NCBI RefSeq assembly: GCF_001468225.1 | Contig: NZ_LNRU01000002.1 | Location: 372,001 to 436,000, forward strand | Length of the DNA stretch: 64,000 nt | Direction of reading: 5' to 3' | Origin: Sphingopyxis sp. H053 | Lineage (GTDB): Bacteria > Pseudomonadota > Alphaproteobacteria > Sphingomonadales > Sphingomonadaceae | Part shown: piece after piece, positions 52,166-60,651 of the stretch | Layout: each line of letters opens with the position of its first letter | Position numbering within the stretch: the first letter of the stretch is position 1 | Translations under genes and position numbers: made by a program | Notes under the pieces: model-generated | What the model saw: only the letters and a program-made list of their open reading frames with translations | Database searches by the model: none | What the model was told of the DNA's origin: nothing

Positions 52166-55100
52166 ATGCGTAATTTTGAACATATTCGTCGACCGCTCGG
52201 CCGCAAGGGCCGCCTCGGCGTGGCTATGACCGCCATCGCGCTGGTCCATAGCGCCCCGGCGTTGGCGCAGGAGGCGACCGCCGCCCCGGACAGCGTCGAA
52301 GCGGCGCCCGTTGAACAGATCGTCGTCACCGGCTCGCGCGTCACGCGCGACGGCTTCGAGGCGCCGACGCCGGTGATGGTGCTGACGCAGGAAGATATCC
52401 AGAACACCTCACCAACCAACAACATCGCGGACTTCGTCAACCAGCTGCCGGCACTCGCGGCGTCCATCCGTCCGTCGAACTCGCGCCTTGAGCTCAGTAA
52501 CGGCATCGCCGGCATCAATGCGCTCAACCTGCGCAGCCTGGGCACCGTACGTACGCTCGTGCTGATCGACGGGCGGCGGTCCGTGGGTTCGACCGCCAAC
52601 GGCGTGGTCGACATCAACACGATCCCACAGTCACTGGTGGAACGCGTCGAAGTGGTCACGGGCGGTGCCTCGGCCGCCTATGGCTCCGACGCGGTTGCGG
52701 GGGTGACCAACTTCATCCTCAACAAAAACTTTAGCGGGCTGAAATTATCCGGCGATATCGGCGTGACTGATGAGGGCGACGGCTTCAACTACTCGGCGGA
52801 CATTGCCGCCGGCTTCGGCTTCGCCGACGGTCGTGGCCGCCTGATCGTGGCGGGCGAGATCGCCCACACGGATGGCATCTTCCAGGTCGATCGCGACTGG
52901 AATCACACCGGCTTCGTGCGAATCCAGAATCCGGCCTGGACCGCCAACAGCACCGTGCCCCGGTACCTGCTCCGGACCCAGGTCGGCGCGGCAAACTCGA
53001 CGCCGGGCGGCCTCATCACCGCTTCGGCCGGAGGCACGGCAAATCGCCTGTGCGGAACCTATTTCGGACAGGGCGGGTCGATCAACCAGTACCAGTTCGG
53101 CGCGTTGACCTTCCCTTCGCCGGCCTGCTCCGCCGTGCCGCAGCTGACGCAAGGTGGCGACTGGCAGGTCAATGATTCGGGCCGCCGCATCGGCCTCAGC
53201 CCGGAAGAAGACCGCTATGGCCTCTTCGGCCGGCTGAGCTTCGAGGTCAGCGACGGGGTCACCCTCTTCGCCCAGGCGTCATATAACCGGCAGAAGACCT
53301 TGTTCAACGCGGGCCCGAACCTGATGACCGGACTTTCGCTGAATGCGACCGGTTGCGGCACGGCGGCGACCGCGGCGGCGGCTCCGACGACGTGCAACGC
53401 GTTCCTGTACAACACGCTCGGTCCGGCACAGCTGGTGGGCATAACCGGCGTTACGTTGGCGACGACCGCCGTCGACTTGCCCGGCCGCGGCTCGAACAAC
53501 GAGCGCAAGGTGCAGCGCTATTTGATCGGCGCCGAGGGTGATTTCGAGGCTTTCGGAAAACCGGCGGGCTGGGACGTCTATGCCCAGTACGGCCGCGCCG
53601 AGTTGCACGAGCAACTGACCAATATCCAGCAAACGGTGCGGAGAAACAACGCGCTCGCCGCCGTGTTCGCGCCGGCCGGCAACCCGCGCGGTCTTCCGGT
53701 CGGTTCGATCCAGTGCCTTATCAACGTCAACGCCAGCGCGGCGGACGACGATCCCAACTGCCGCCCGCTCAACCTGCTGGGCATTGGCGTCGCCGATCCG
53801 GCGGCGGTCGATTATGTCCTCGGCGATCCGTTCCGGGATCAGACGCTCGAACAGACAGTGATTGGCGCCAACCTGTCGCTCACGCCTTTTGCGACCTGGG
53901 CGGGCGACGTCAGCATCGCGGTCGGCGCCGAGTATCGCAAGGAGGAGATCGACGGGTTCGTGCCCGCCGAGTTCCAACCCGTCTTCAACCCAGCCACCGG
54001 CGCATCGACCAGCAATTGGTCGGTCGGCAACTACCGCCCCAGCAAGGGCAGCTACGACGTCAAGGAGGCCTACCTCGAAACGGTCGTGCCGTTGGGCTTT
54101 GGACTCGAGTTCAACGGGGCGGTGCGCGCCACCGATTATTCGACCTCGGGCTATGTCACGACATGGAAGCTGGGTGCGACCTGGCAGCCCATCGACGACA
54201 TTCGACTGCGCGCCACGCGCTCGCGCGACATTCGCGCGCCCAACCTTAACGAGCTGTTCCAGGCGGGTACCGCCAACACCTCCACCGTCACCAACCCGTT
54301 CTTCCCGGGAGTGGGGCCGGGGACCGGCACTTATGGCTCCAGCCTCTCATACCTGGGCACGATCACGGGCAATCTGGATCTGAGACCGGAGAAGGCGGAT
54401 TCGTGGAACGTCGGCGCGGTCTTCACACCCCGCTTCATTCCCGGCTTCAGCGTGTCGGCCGACTATTTTGACATCAAGGTGAAACAAGCGATCGACAGCC
54501 TCAGCGCGGACGACATCGTCAACCGCTGTTTCGAGGGGCTGGCGGACTTCTGCGCGGCGATCACGCCCGACCCAGCCAATCCTTCGCGCGTCCTGATCAG
54601 CCGCCAGCCGGTCAATTTCTCCAGCCTCGTCATGCGCGGCGTCGATCTGGAAGCGGCGTATCGGATGCCCCTCGCCGGGGGCAATTTCACCCTGCGCGGC
54701 CTGGCGACGCGCTATATCGACAACATCGTCACAACAGGGGTGCCCGGCTTCGTGCCGCTCAACTCCGTCGGGACGCTGGGTGTCGGCACCGGCACGCAAT
54801 CGATCACGCCGAAGTGGATCTACCGCTTCACCGCGTCCTACGACACCGACGATTTCTCGCTGACGGCGACGGCGCGAGGCGTGAGCGACGGCAGGTACGA
54901 TGCCACCGGCATCGAGTGTGGGACCAGCTGCCCGATCTCGACTAACCAGTTCCCGACCTACGAGGACAACAGCATCGACGGCGCGACCTACGTCGACCTC
55001 AACGCGACGTTCAAGTTCGACGCGATGGCCAAGGGCGACGCCGAATTCTTCGTCAACGTCACCAATGTGTTCGACGCCGACCCGATCCTGCTGCCCGAAA

Positions 55101-55180
55101 CCGGCCTCGCCGCGAACAGCACCTATTCGGACCTGCTTGGCCGCAGCTTCCGTGTGGGCGTGCGCTTCAGGATGAAGTGA
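52166..55180 (+). CDS. TonB-dependent receptor (D-amino-acid/peptidoglycan locus)
   Basis: A 1004-aa outer-membrane receptor. Signal peptide ending APALAQ, TonB-box region EQIVVTGSRVTRDGFEAPTP, plug domain (LTQEDIQNTSPTNNIADFVN; NLRSLGTVRTLVLIDGRR; VDINTIPQSLVERVEVVTGG; ASAAYGSDAVAGVTNFILNK), then the barrel with a C-terminal FRVGVRFRMK. It belongs to a different subfamily from the mannoside receptor and carries several extracellular Cys pairs. Placement behind the LysR box and acylase suggests uptake of peptides, N-acyl amino acids or wall fragments. ATG 52166; a strong terminator follows. Confidence 0.9.
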   Translation: MRNFEHIRRPLGRKGRLGVAMTAIALVHSAPALAQEATAAPDSVEAAPVEQIVVTGSRVTRDGFEAPTPVMVLTQEDIQNTSPTNNIADFVNQLPALAASIRPSNSRLELSNGIAGINALNLRSLGTVRTLVLIDGRRSVGSTANGVVDINTIPQSLVERVEVVTGGASAAYGSDAVAGVTNFILNKNFSGLKLSGDIGVTDEGDGFNYSADIAAGFGFADGRGRLIVAGEIAHTDGIFQVDRDWNHTGFVRIQNPAWTANSTVPRYLLRTQVGAANSTPGGLITASAGGTANRLCGTYFGQGGSINQYQFGALTFPSPACSAVPQLTQGGDWQVNDSGRRIGLSPEEDRYGLFGRLSFEVSDGVTLFAQASYNRQKTLFNAGPNLMTGLSLNATGCGTAATAAAAPTTCNAFLYNTLGPAQLVGITGVTLATTAVDLPGRGSNNERKVQRYLIGAEGDFEAFGKPAGWDVYAQYGRAELHEQLTNIQQTVRRNNALAAVFAPAGNPRGLPVGSIQCLINVNASAADDDPNCRPLNLLGIGVADPAAVDYVLGDPFRDQTLEQTVIGANLSLTPFATWAGDVSIAVGAEYRKEEIDGFVPAEFQPVFNPATGASTSNWSVGNYRPSKGSYDVKEAYLETVVPLGFGLEFNGAVRATDYSTSGYVTTWKLGATWQPIDDIRLRATRSRDIRAPNLNELFQAGTANTSTVTNPFFPGVGPGTGTYGSSLSYLGTITGNLDLRPEKADSWNVGAVFTPRFIPGFSVSADYFDIKVKQAIDSLSADDIVNRCFEGLADFCAAITPDPANPSRVLISRQPVNFSSLVMRGVDLEAAYRMPLAGGNFTLRGLATRYIDNIVTTGVPGFVPLNSVGTLGVGTGTQSITPKWIYRFTASYDTDDFSLTATARGVSDGRYDATGIECGTSCPISTNQFPTYEDNSIDGATYVDLNATFKFDAMAKGDAEFFVNVTNVFDADPILLPETGLAANSTYSDLLGRSFRVGVRFRMK

Positions 55181-55195
55181 CACGGGACGAACGAA

Positions 55196-55233
55196 AGAAA
55201 AAGGGAGGGCACCGGTGGCCCTCCCTTTTTTTG
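55196..55233 (+). terminator. Rho-independent terminator of the TonB receptor gene
   Basis: GGGAGGGC and GCCCTCCC form an 8-bp GC stem around ACCGGTG, flanked by an A-run upstream and seven T downstream, 16 nt after the stop. A textbook intrinsic terminator. Confidence 0.92.
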
Positions 55234-55423
55234 TTGAGCGGTCCAGGGTGTCGCTCGGGTTGAATGAAAATCGACCCGTCCGACAACGGAAAAGGCAGGC
55301 GTGGCACACGCCCGGGTCTGTGTGATTGAGGCGGGCCCCAGCATGGACTATAGGCGGCCGCGAAACTCTCACGGCCGGTGTCCCGCTGCGGGCCCCAACC
55401 GCCCCGGGAACAACGGAGCCCCC

Positions 55424-55885
55424 ATGTCGAAATCGCTTTTCCTGGATGATTTGCAGGTCGGCCAGCAATGGCATGGCGGCCCGATCGAAATGACCGAGGC
55501 AGATATCATCCGCTTCGCGAGCGAATATGATCCCCAGCCGATGCACATCGACACCGCGGCGGCCGCGAGCGGACGCTTTGGCGGCATTATCGCCAGCGGC
55601 TGGCACGTCGCGTCGGTCGTGATGCGCGATTTTGTCGAAGCCGCCCCGTTCGGGAACACGCCGCTTCTTGGCCTCAAAATCGACGATCTGACGTGGCGCG
55701 TACCCGTGCGGCCCGGCGATGTGCTTCGCATCACGCGCGAGGTCGTCGACATCGCGCATTCCAAAAGCAAGCCGGACCGGGGGGTGCTGACCATGCGAAT
55801 GACCGTTACCAACCAGGAGGGCGCGGTCGTGATGGCGTTCTCCAACCTCATCCAAATGCCAACCCGGCCCGTCATCGATAGCTAG
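55424..55885 (+). CDS. MaoC-like (R)-specific acyl-CoA dehydratase
   Basis: A 153-aa hot-dog-fold protein: FLDDLQVGQQWHGGPIEMTE, then the hydratase-2 motif ADIIRFASEYDPQPMHIDTA with the catalytic Asp and His, and FGGIIASGWHVASVVMR. The family hydrates or dehydrates enoyl/3-hydroxyacyl-CoA. Cytoplasmic. CGGAG lies upstream of ATG 55424. Stand-alone; no clear link to its neighbours. Confidence 0.9.
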   Translation: MSKSLFLDDLQVGQQWHGGPIEMTEADIIRFASEYDPQPMHIDTAAAASGRFGGIIASGWHVASVVMRDFVEAAPFGNTPLLGLKIDDLTWRVPVRPGDVLRITREVVDIAHSKSKPDRGVLTMRMTVTNQEGAVVMAFSNLIQMPTRPVIDS

Positions 55886-56124
55886 GCTCCTTCAGCAACG
55901 CCCGGCCGATAGCTGCCTGTCGGCGAACGGAAACGCTGAGGCAGTTCGAGCCTGCGACACCGCCGAGGATGGTCGCGGCAAGCACGACAAGGCCCGTCCG
56001 CCTCAGCGGCGACGAACGGTTCACCGCATCGCGCGCCTTCGGGCAAGTTTTTGTTAACCCCCTTCCTGCAGATGTCGGGCGGGGGGCACAAAGCGGCACA
56101 GGCCGCGCGAATGGAGAGTTCGCA

Positions 56125-56406
56125 GTGCTCGAATATGAAACAAGGCCGGCATCGGTCATGGGGCCGCTGGGCCGGCTCACTCTCGACGATCTGCCGTCCT
56201 CGTCCACGGCGCACTGGGTCAGCCGCCGCAAAGCCGAAGTGCTGGCCGCGATCGATGGCGGATTGCTCAGCCAGAGCGAGGCCTGTGCGCGATACCGGCT
56301 GAGCGTCGAGGAACTTGCCGGCTGGCGGCGGTCGATCGATCGCGCGGGCATCCCCGGCCTTCGTATCACCAGAACGCAGGAATATCGTAATCGGTTGGGC
56401 AGATGA
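56125..56406 (+). CDS. DUF1153 (SciP-like) small DNA-binding protein
   Basis: A 93-aa protein with the DUF1153 signature: GPLGRLTLDDLPSSSTAHWV, SRRKAEVLAAIDGGLLSQSE, ACARYRLSVEELAGWRRSID and GLRITRTQEYR. The family includes SciP, the CtrA inhibitor of Caulobacter; this copy departs from SciP in the N-terminal half (no VIGPDG), so it may be a paralogue. GTG 56125 is preferred, with GGAG 8-9 nt upstream; an upstream extension lacks family similarity. Confidence 0.8.
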   Translation: MLEYETRPASVMGPLGRLTLDDLPSSSTAHWVSRRKAEVLAAIDGGLLSQSEACARYRLSVEELAGWRRSIDRAGIPGLRITRTQEYRNRLGR

Positions 56407-56541
56407 TCAATCGATGCCGGGCGTCCCCACACGCACGGCAACGGCGGGGCGGCGCGAGCAGACTGGTCCCTCTCGCGCCGCCCTTTCCAAATGCTCCGCT
56501 TCGCCGCCTCTGGGCACCGATGGCCCGCGATTAGTCACCGA

Positions 56542-56898
56542 TCATATCGGCGAATGCTGGTGAAACACCAGCCTCCAACCATCGGGGCGCCGCACATAGG
56601 CTGAGCTGACGAGCGTCGCATAGGGTTCGCCATCGGCGCGCGTCACATCCGCCCGGTAGCTGATGATCGCAAAATCTTCGTCATTATCCAGAAGTTGACG
56701 ATCCCCCATCGTCAGGTCACGCCAGCGGTTGGCGTTGGTCGCCGTCGCCGCGACCTCTTCGCGCGAATGCACGCCATGCATTTCTCCCGCCTGCGGAAAG
56801 GCGAGCAGGCACTGGCGGTCGACATGCTTCAGGAAATGATCTTTGCCGTCGAGCCAAAATCCTCGCTCGATGTCATAAAGCTCCTTTTCGAGCGCCAT
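56542..56898 (-). CDS. NTF2-like / DUF4440 family protein
   Basis: A 118-aa protein with the SnoaL/DUF4440 cone fold pattern: ALEKELYDIERGFWLDGKDH, followed by a beta-rich half (DFAIISYRADVTRADGEPYA; LVSSAYVRRPDGWRLVFHQH). Function is not predictable; such proteins can be isomerases, scaffolds or stress proteins. AGGGAAAG precedes the ATG. Convergent with the DUF1153 gene. Confidence 0.8.
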   Translation of the reverse strand: MALEKELYDIERGFWLDGKDHFLKHVDRQCLLAFPQAGEMHGVHSREEVAATATNANRWRDLTMGDRQLLDNDEDFAIISYRADVTRADGEPYATLVSSAYVRRPDGWRLVFHQHSPI

Positions 56899-56926
56899 CT
56901 CACTTTCCCTTCAAGCGCGCGCGGGA

Positions 56927-57481
56927 TCAACCGCCCTTCTTCTGCGCCCGCGCAGCCCGGACGCCCGCGAGAAACTGCTTTTCATTGACCTTCATCGCCA
57001 ATCCTCTCTCCGAGAGGAAGAATGCGGCGCGCGGCATGGTGATATTGCCTTCGCTGGTCGCCAGCACCGCGCCCTGGGACGCCATCGCCGTAACCTTGCC
57101 GAGCACAGCGGCACCGTCGGCGCTCCGCACTTCGGCGCCCGGTTTCAAGGCTCCGTCAACCGCCGCCGCATCGGCCTCGGCCTGCCTCAGAACGGCGACG
57201 ATCTTCTCCTTCGGGGCCTTCAGCGCCGGGCCCTTCGCGCTCTTCACAAAGGCATTCTTCGGAACCACCAGCCCGTTGCCGTCAATCGACACGGCCACCC
57301 TGTCTCCTGACACTTTGGCGATCTGGCCAACTTCTTCGCCATTCTGGTCATAAACCTTGGCACCCACGACCAGCGAAGCGGCAGGTGCCGGCGCTGGCGC
57401 CTGCGCCTGCGCAGCGGGGCCAGCGAGCGGTATCGCGCTCGCAAGGAATAGCGCTGCGATCGGGCCGAAGGATTTGTGCAT
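56927..57481 (-). CDS. exported protein with two PRC-barrel-like repeats, unknown function
   Basis: A 184-aa protein with signal MHKSFGPIAALFLASAIPLA (cleavage near AQA), a Pro/Ala-rich linker and two related segments: VGAKVYDQNGEEVGQIAKVS with GLVVPKNAFV, and GAEVRSADGAAVLGKVTAMA with NITMPRAAFF. They look like PRC-barrel-type beta repeats. The C-terminus is helical and basic. ATG 57481 follows AGGAGC. It lies 28 bp upstream of the NTF2-like gene on the same strand. I do not recognise a named family. Confidence 0.75.
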   Translation of the reverse strand: MHKSFGPIAALFLASAIPLAGPAAQAQAPAPAPAASLVVGAKVYDQNGEEVGQIAKVSGDRVAVSIDGNGLVVPKNAFVKSAKGPALKAPKEKIVAVLRQAEADAAAVDGALKPGAEVRSADGAAVLGKVTAMASQGAVLATSEGNITMPRAAFFLSERGLAMKVNEKQFLAGVRAARAQKKGG

Positions 57482-57890
57482 GAAGCGCTCCTGTCGAACA
57501 AATATGCCCGCCCGTGCCGCATCGCACGACCGCGTGCCAAATGCGATGTTGCCCGGCCGTGCTACGGACGCGGCGAGCCGACGTCCCTCGCCAATCGGCG
57601 AAGACATTGGTCGGCCCGAAAGGGAGCCGGTTACCGGCGGCTACTGCGGGACGGGCGTCGGGCTGCCAGAACCCGTCGCCGACCTATATGGCGCTCTCGG
57701 CGCGCGCCGCGGATCACGCCGCCAAGCTGCTGAGGGAAGGCGCGATCTAACGGCGCGGCGGTGGAAAGGCGGGAGTTCGTCATGCCTTCGGGCGCCAACC
57801 GATTGGCCCGCACCTGGCGGACTGTCGTCGTGACAGACTCCGCTTTGCACCGGAATCTCCCTGTTTTCAGCCAAATCGCGAAGATCCGGC
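57482..57890. other. intergenic, no gene recognised
   Basis: About 400 bp between the exported repeat protein and tRNA-Gln. Frames present are short, and one plus-strand frame runs into the tRNA, so it is not credible. No mobile-element remnant or tRNA 3'-end duplicate was seen. Confidence 0.4.
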
Positions 57891-57965
57891 TGGCTGGGGC
57901 GGCAGGATTCGAACCTGCGAATGGCGGCATCAAAAGCCGCTGCCTTACCACTTGGCGACGCCCCA
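57891..57965 (-). tRNA. tRNA-Gln (anticodon UUG)
   Basis: Reading the minus strand, the acceptor stem TGGGGCG pairs with CGCCCCA, and discriminator G is followed by an encoded CCA. The D-arm contains AAGTGGTAAGGC, the anticodon stem is GCGGC/GCCGC around TTTTGAT (anticodon TTG), and the T-arm contains GGTTCGAATCC. All cloverleaf elements are present. Confidence 0.96.
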
Positions 57966-58021
57966 ACAGGCCGGTGCGAGCGCGTCTATAGCGCCTCTCG
58001 GCCGCTTGGCAAGCTAGCCAG

Positions 58022-59107
58022 TCAGAGCCGGGTAACCCAGCCATGCGGATCGGCGGCGCGGCCGCGTTGGATGTCGACTAGCTTGTCCTTGAGCTTCGTT
58101 GTCACTTGTCCCGGGCCGCCGGCGCCGATGGTGAAGCTTGAATTGCCGCGCGTCACTTTGCCCACCGGGGTCACCACGGCGGCGGTGCCGCAGGCGAAGC
58201 TTTCGGTCAGCTTGCCGCTTTCCGCATCGGCCTGCCACTGGTCGATCGCATAGGGTTCCTCACGCACCGTCAGCCCGGCGTCGCGCGCCAGCGTGATGAT
58301 CGTTTCGCGCGTGATGCCCGGCAGGATCGTGCCGGTCAGCGGCGGGGTGACGATGCTGCCGTCGTCGAAGACGAAGAACATGTTCATGCCGCCCAGTTCC
58401 TCGATCCAGCGACGCTCGGCGGCGTCGAGGAAGACGACCTGATCGTGCCCCTTGGCGATCGCCTCGCGCTGCGCGACGAGGCTGGAGGCGTAATTGCCGC
58501 CGCATTTGGCGGCGCCGGTGCCGCCGGGCGCGGCGCGGGTATAATCCTCCGACACCCAGAGCGAGATCGCGGGGGCGCCCGACTTGAAATAATTGCCGAC
58601 CGGCGAGGTGATGACGAGGAACTGATATTCGGCCGCGGGCTTCACGCCGAGGAACACCTCGCTCGCGAACATGAAGGGGCGGAGGTACAGCGCGCCGCCG
58701 TCGACCTGCGGGAACCAGTGCGCGTCGGCGGCGACGGCTTCCTTGACCGCGGCGATGAACAGTTCCTCGGGCAGTTCGGCCATCGCCATGCGGCGCGCGC
58801 TGGCGTTGAAGCGCGCGGCATTGGCCTCGACGCGGAACAGCGCCATCGAGCCGTCGTCGAGGCGATACGCCTTCAGCCCTTCGAAGATTTCCTGCGCATA
58901 ATGGAGCACCGCGGTCGCGGGATCGAGCGACAGCGGGCCGCGCGGCATCACCTGCGCATCGTGCCAGCCCTGTCCCTCGGTATAGCGGATCGACACCATA
59001 TGATCGGTGAAGACGCGCCCGAATGCCGGATCGGCGATCGCCGCCGCCCGTACATCGTCCGCGATCAGATTGGGGTGCGGCAGATGGGTGAAGGCGGGAG
59101 CGGACAT
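58022..59107 (-). CDS. ilvE: branched-chain amino acid aminotransferase
   Basis: A 361-aa fold-type IV PLP enzyme: VLHYAQEIFEGLKAYRLDDG, PPxLRPFMFASEVFLGVKPA-like region, PLP-Lys in GGTGAAKCGGNYASSLVAQR, EELGGMNMFFVFDDG, LTGTILPGITRETIITLARD, ESFACGTAAVVTPVG. It transfers the amino group between Leu/Ile/Val and 2-oxoglutarate. This is the longer (type II) form. ATG 59107 is chosen; an extension to 59173 has no family match. It is divergent from a MarR gene 77 bp away. Confidence 0.94.
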   Translation of the reverse strand: MSAPAFTHLPHPNLIADDVRAAAIADPAFGRVFTDHMVSIRYTEGQGWHDAQVMPRGPLSLDPATAVLHYAQEIFEGLKAYRLDDGSMALFRVEANAARFNASARRMAMAELPEELFIAAVKEAVAADAHWFPQVDGGALYLRPFMFASEVFLGVKPAAEYQFLVITSPVGNYFKSGAPAISLWVSEDYTRAAPGGTGAAKCGGNYASSLVAQREAIAKGHDQVVFLDAAERRWIEELGGMNMFFVFDDGSIVTPPLTGTILPGITRETIITLARDAGLTVREEPYAIDQWQADAESGKLTESFACGTAAVVTPVGKVTRGNSSFTIGAGGPGQVTTKLKDKLVDIQRGRAADPHGWVTRL

Positions 59108-59184
59108 GCGAAAACACCTGTGTTTGCTGGTTTGTGGAGCGGGCCTCTTGCCAAAGACCGGCGGCGCGCGCAACGGTAGCGACT

Positions 59185-59697
59185 ATGCCGGATGAGAATT
59201 TTCTTTCACAAGTACCCGCCGCCTCTGCTCTTTTCTTGCGCGAAGACGAAGTGCGCCGCGGCATCGAATTCCTCTTTTTCGCCCACGCCTCGCTGTGGCG
59301 CGCGATCGATGCGCGGCTCGCCGAAAAGGAACTGGGCCGCGCGCATTACCGCGCGCTCTATTTCATCGCGCGGCAACCGGGGCTGACGATTTCGGACCTG
59401 CTCGCCTTGCTCGGCATCACCAAACAGTCACTCGGCCGGGTGGTGAAGGAGCTGGAGGCGCGCGAATATCTGACGACGCGCCCCGGCAATCGCGACCGGC
59501 GGCAAAAGGAGCTGCGCCTGACCGATACCGGCCGCGCCGTCGAGACGGTAATCTTTGGCATGCTGCGCGACACGATGAGCCGCGCCTATACCCATGCGGG
59601 GCAGCAGGCGGTGACGGGGTTCTGGCAGGTCAGCGAGGCGCTTGTCCCCGCCCGCGAACGCCGCCGGATCGCGATGCTGGGGAAAGATACGGGCTGA
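59185..59697 (+). CDS. MarR-family transcriptional regulator
   Basis: A 170-aa winged-helix protein: RAHYRALYFIARQPGLTISD, then LLALLGITKQSLGRVVKELE (recognition helix), wing REYLTTRPGNRDRRQKELRL, DTGRAV. It probably regulates itself and perhaps the divergent ilvE. Ligand unknown. ATG 59185. Confidence 0.9.
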   Translation: MPDENFLSQVPAASALFLREDEVRRGIEFLFFAHASLWRAIDARLAEKELGRAHYRALYFIARQPGLTISDLLALLGITKQSLGRVVKELEAREYLTTRPGNRDRRQKELRLTDTGRAVETVIFGMLRDTMSRAYTHAGQQAVTGFWQVSEALVPARERRRIAMLGKDTG

Positions 59698-59704
59698 GCA
59701 AAGG

Positions 59705-59795
59705 CGTCGCCCCCGCGAAGGCGGGGGCCGCTAGCAGCTTATACTGCACCCTCGGCACCAAGACGACAGCGCCCCCCGCCTTCGCGGGGGCGACG
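59705..59795. repeat. paired GC-rich inverted repeats between convergent genes
   Basis: CGTCGCCCCCGCGAAGGCGG (59705 on) and its complement (59773-59795) form a long inverted repeat, and each arm also folds on itself (CCCCCGC-GAAG-GCGGGGG). It lies between the convergent MarR and proC genes, so it likely terminates both. The arm sequence is a common sphingomonad extragenic element (recalled, not searched). Confidence 0.65.
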
Positions 59796-59801
59796 TTGTC
59801 C

Positions 59802-60632
59802 TTACCCCTCGCCGCGCGCGATATCGGCAAGCTCGCGCCCACGGTCGCGCGCCGCGCGCAGCACATTGGTGAACAGCGCGGCAAGCTGGCCGTCGCTGTC
59901 GAGCACGTCGAGCCCCGCCTGCGTCGTGCCGCCCTTGCTCGCGACCTGCGCGATCAGCACGCCCGGCTTTTCGCCGCTGTCGGCGAGGAGCGCGGTCGCG
60001 CCGCCGAACGTTGCGGTCGCGAGTGCCAGCGCGTCTTCGGCAGACAGGCCGAGGCGTTCGCCCGCGGCCGCATAGGATTCGATCAGGCGAAAGACGAAAG
60101 CGGGGCCGCTGCCGGTAAAGGCGGTGACAAGATCCATCGTCGAATCGTCGGCAAGCCGCACCGTCTGGCCCAATGTGTCGAGCAATGCGTCGATCGCCGC
60201 ATCGTCGGCGTCGCCGAGCGTCGCGACCGCCGACACCCCGGCGCCGATGCGCGCGGCGAGGTTCGGCAGGATGCGAACCTGCGCGCCCGCATCGGGGAAG
60301 CGTGCGGCCAGATCGGCGAGCGACACGCCGGCGAGGATCGAGAGCAGATGAACGCCGCCCGTCGCGAGCGGCGCCAGCACATCGGCGACGTCGCCCAGCT
60401 GCTGCGGCTTCATGCCGAGCATGATCCAGTCGGCGCTGCCGCCCGCGGCCTGCCATTCACCCAGCGACGCGTGCTGGGCGATGCCCGCGCGCGGCGCCGC
60501 ATAGGGATCGACGATCGCGACCAGCGCCGGGTCGAGACCCGCCGCCAGCCAGCGATCGAGCATTGCGCCCGCCATATTGCCGCAGCCGACTAACAGGAAT
60601 CGGCCGGAGAAATTCCGCAATGCTTTGGTCAT
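59802..60632 (-). CDS. proC: pyrroline-5-carboxylate reductase
   Basis: A 276-aa enzyme: N-terminal NAD(P)-binding RFLLVGCGNMAGAMLDRWLA, IMLGMKPQQL, LLSILAGVSLADL, RILPNLAARIGAG (family PNxP region), and the signature TAFTGSGPAFVFRLIESYAA with VASKGGTTQAGLDVLDSDG. It performs the last step of proline biosynthesis in the cytoplasm. It starts 19 bp after the phosphatase stop, so the two may be co-transcribed. Confidence 0.94.
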   Translation of the reverse strand: MTKALRNFSGRFLLVGCGNMAGAMLDRWLAAGLDPALVAIVDPYAAPRAGIAQHASLGEWQAAGGSADWIMLGMKPQQLGDVADVLAPLATGGVHLLSILAGVSLADLAARFPDAGAQVRILPNLAARIGAGVSAVATLGDADDAAIDALLDTLGQTVRLADDSTMDLVTAFTGSGPAFVFRLIESYAAAGERLGLSAEDALALATATFGGATALLADSGEKPGVLIAQVASKGGTTQAGLDVLDSDGQLAALFTNVLRAARDRGRELADIARGEG

Positions 60633-60651
60633 AGGTCCTACTTTTCTGTCC

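Noticed and set aside
57761..57991. Plus-strand frame of 76 codons
   Set aside because: It runs through the tRNA-Gln gene on the opposite strand and has no family features.
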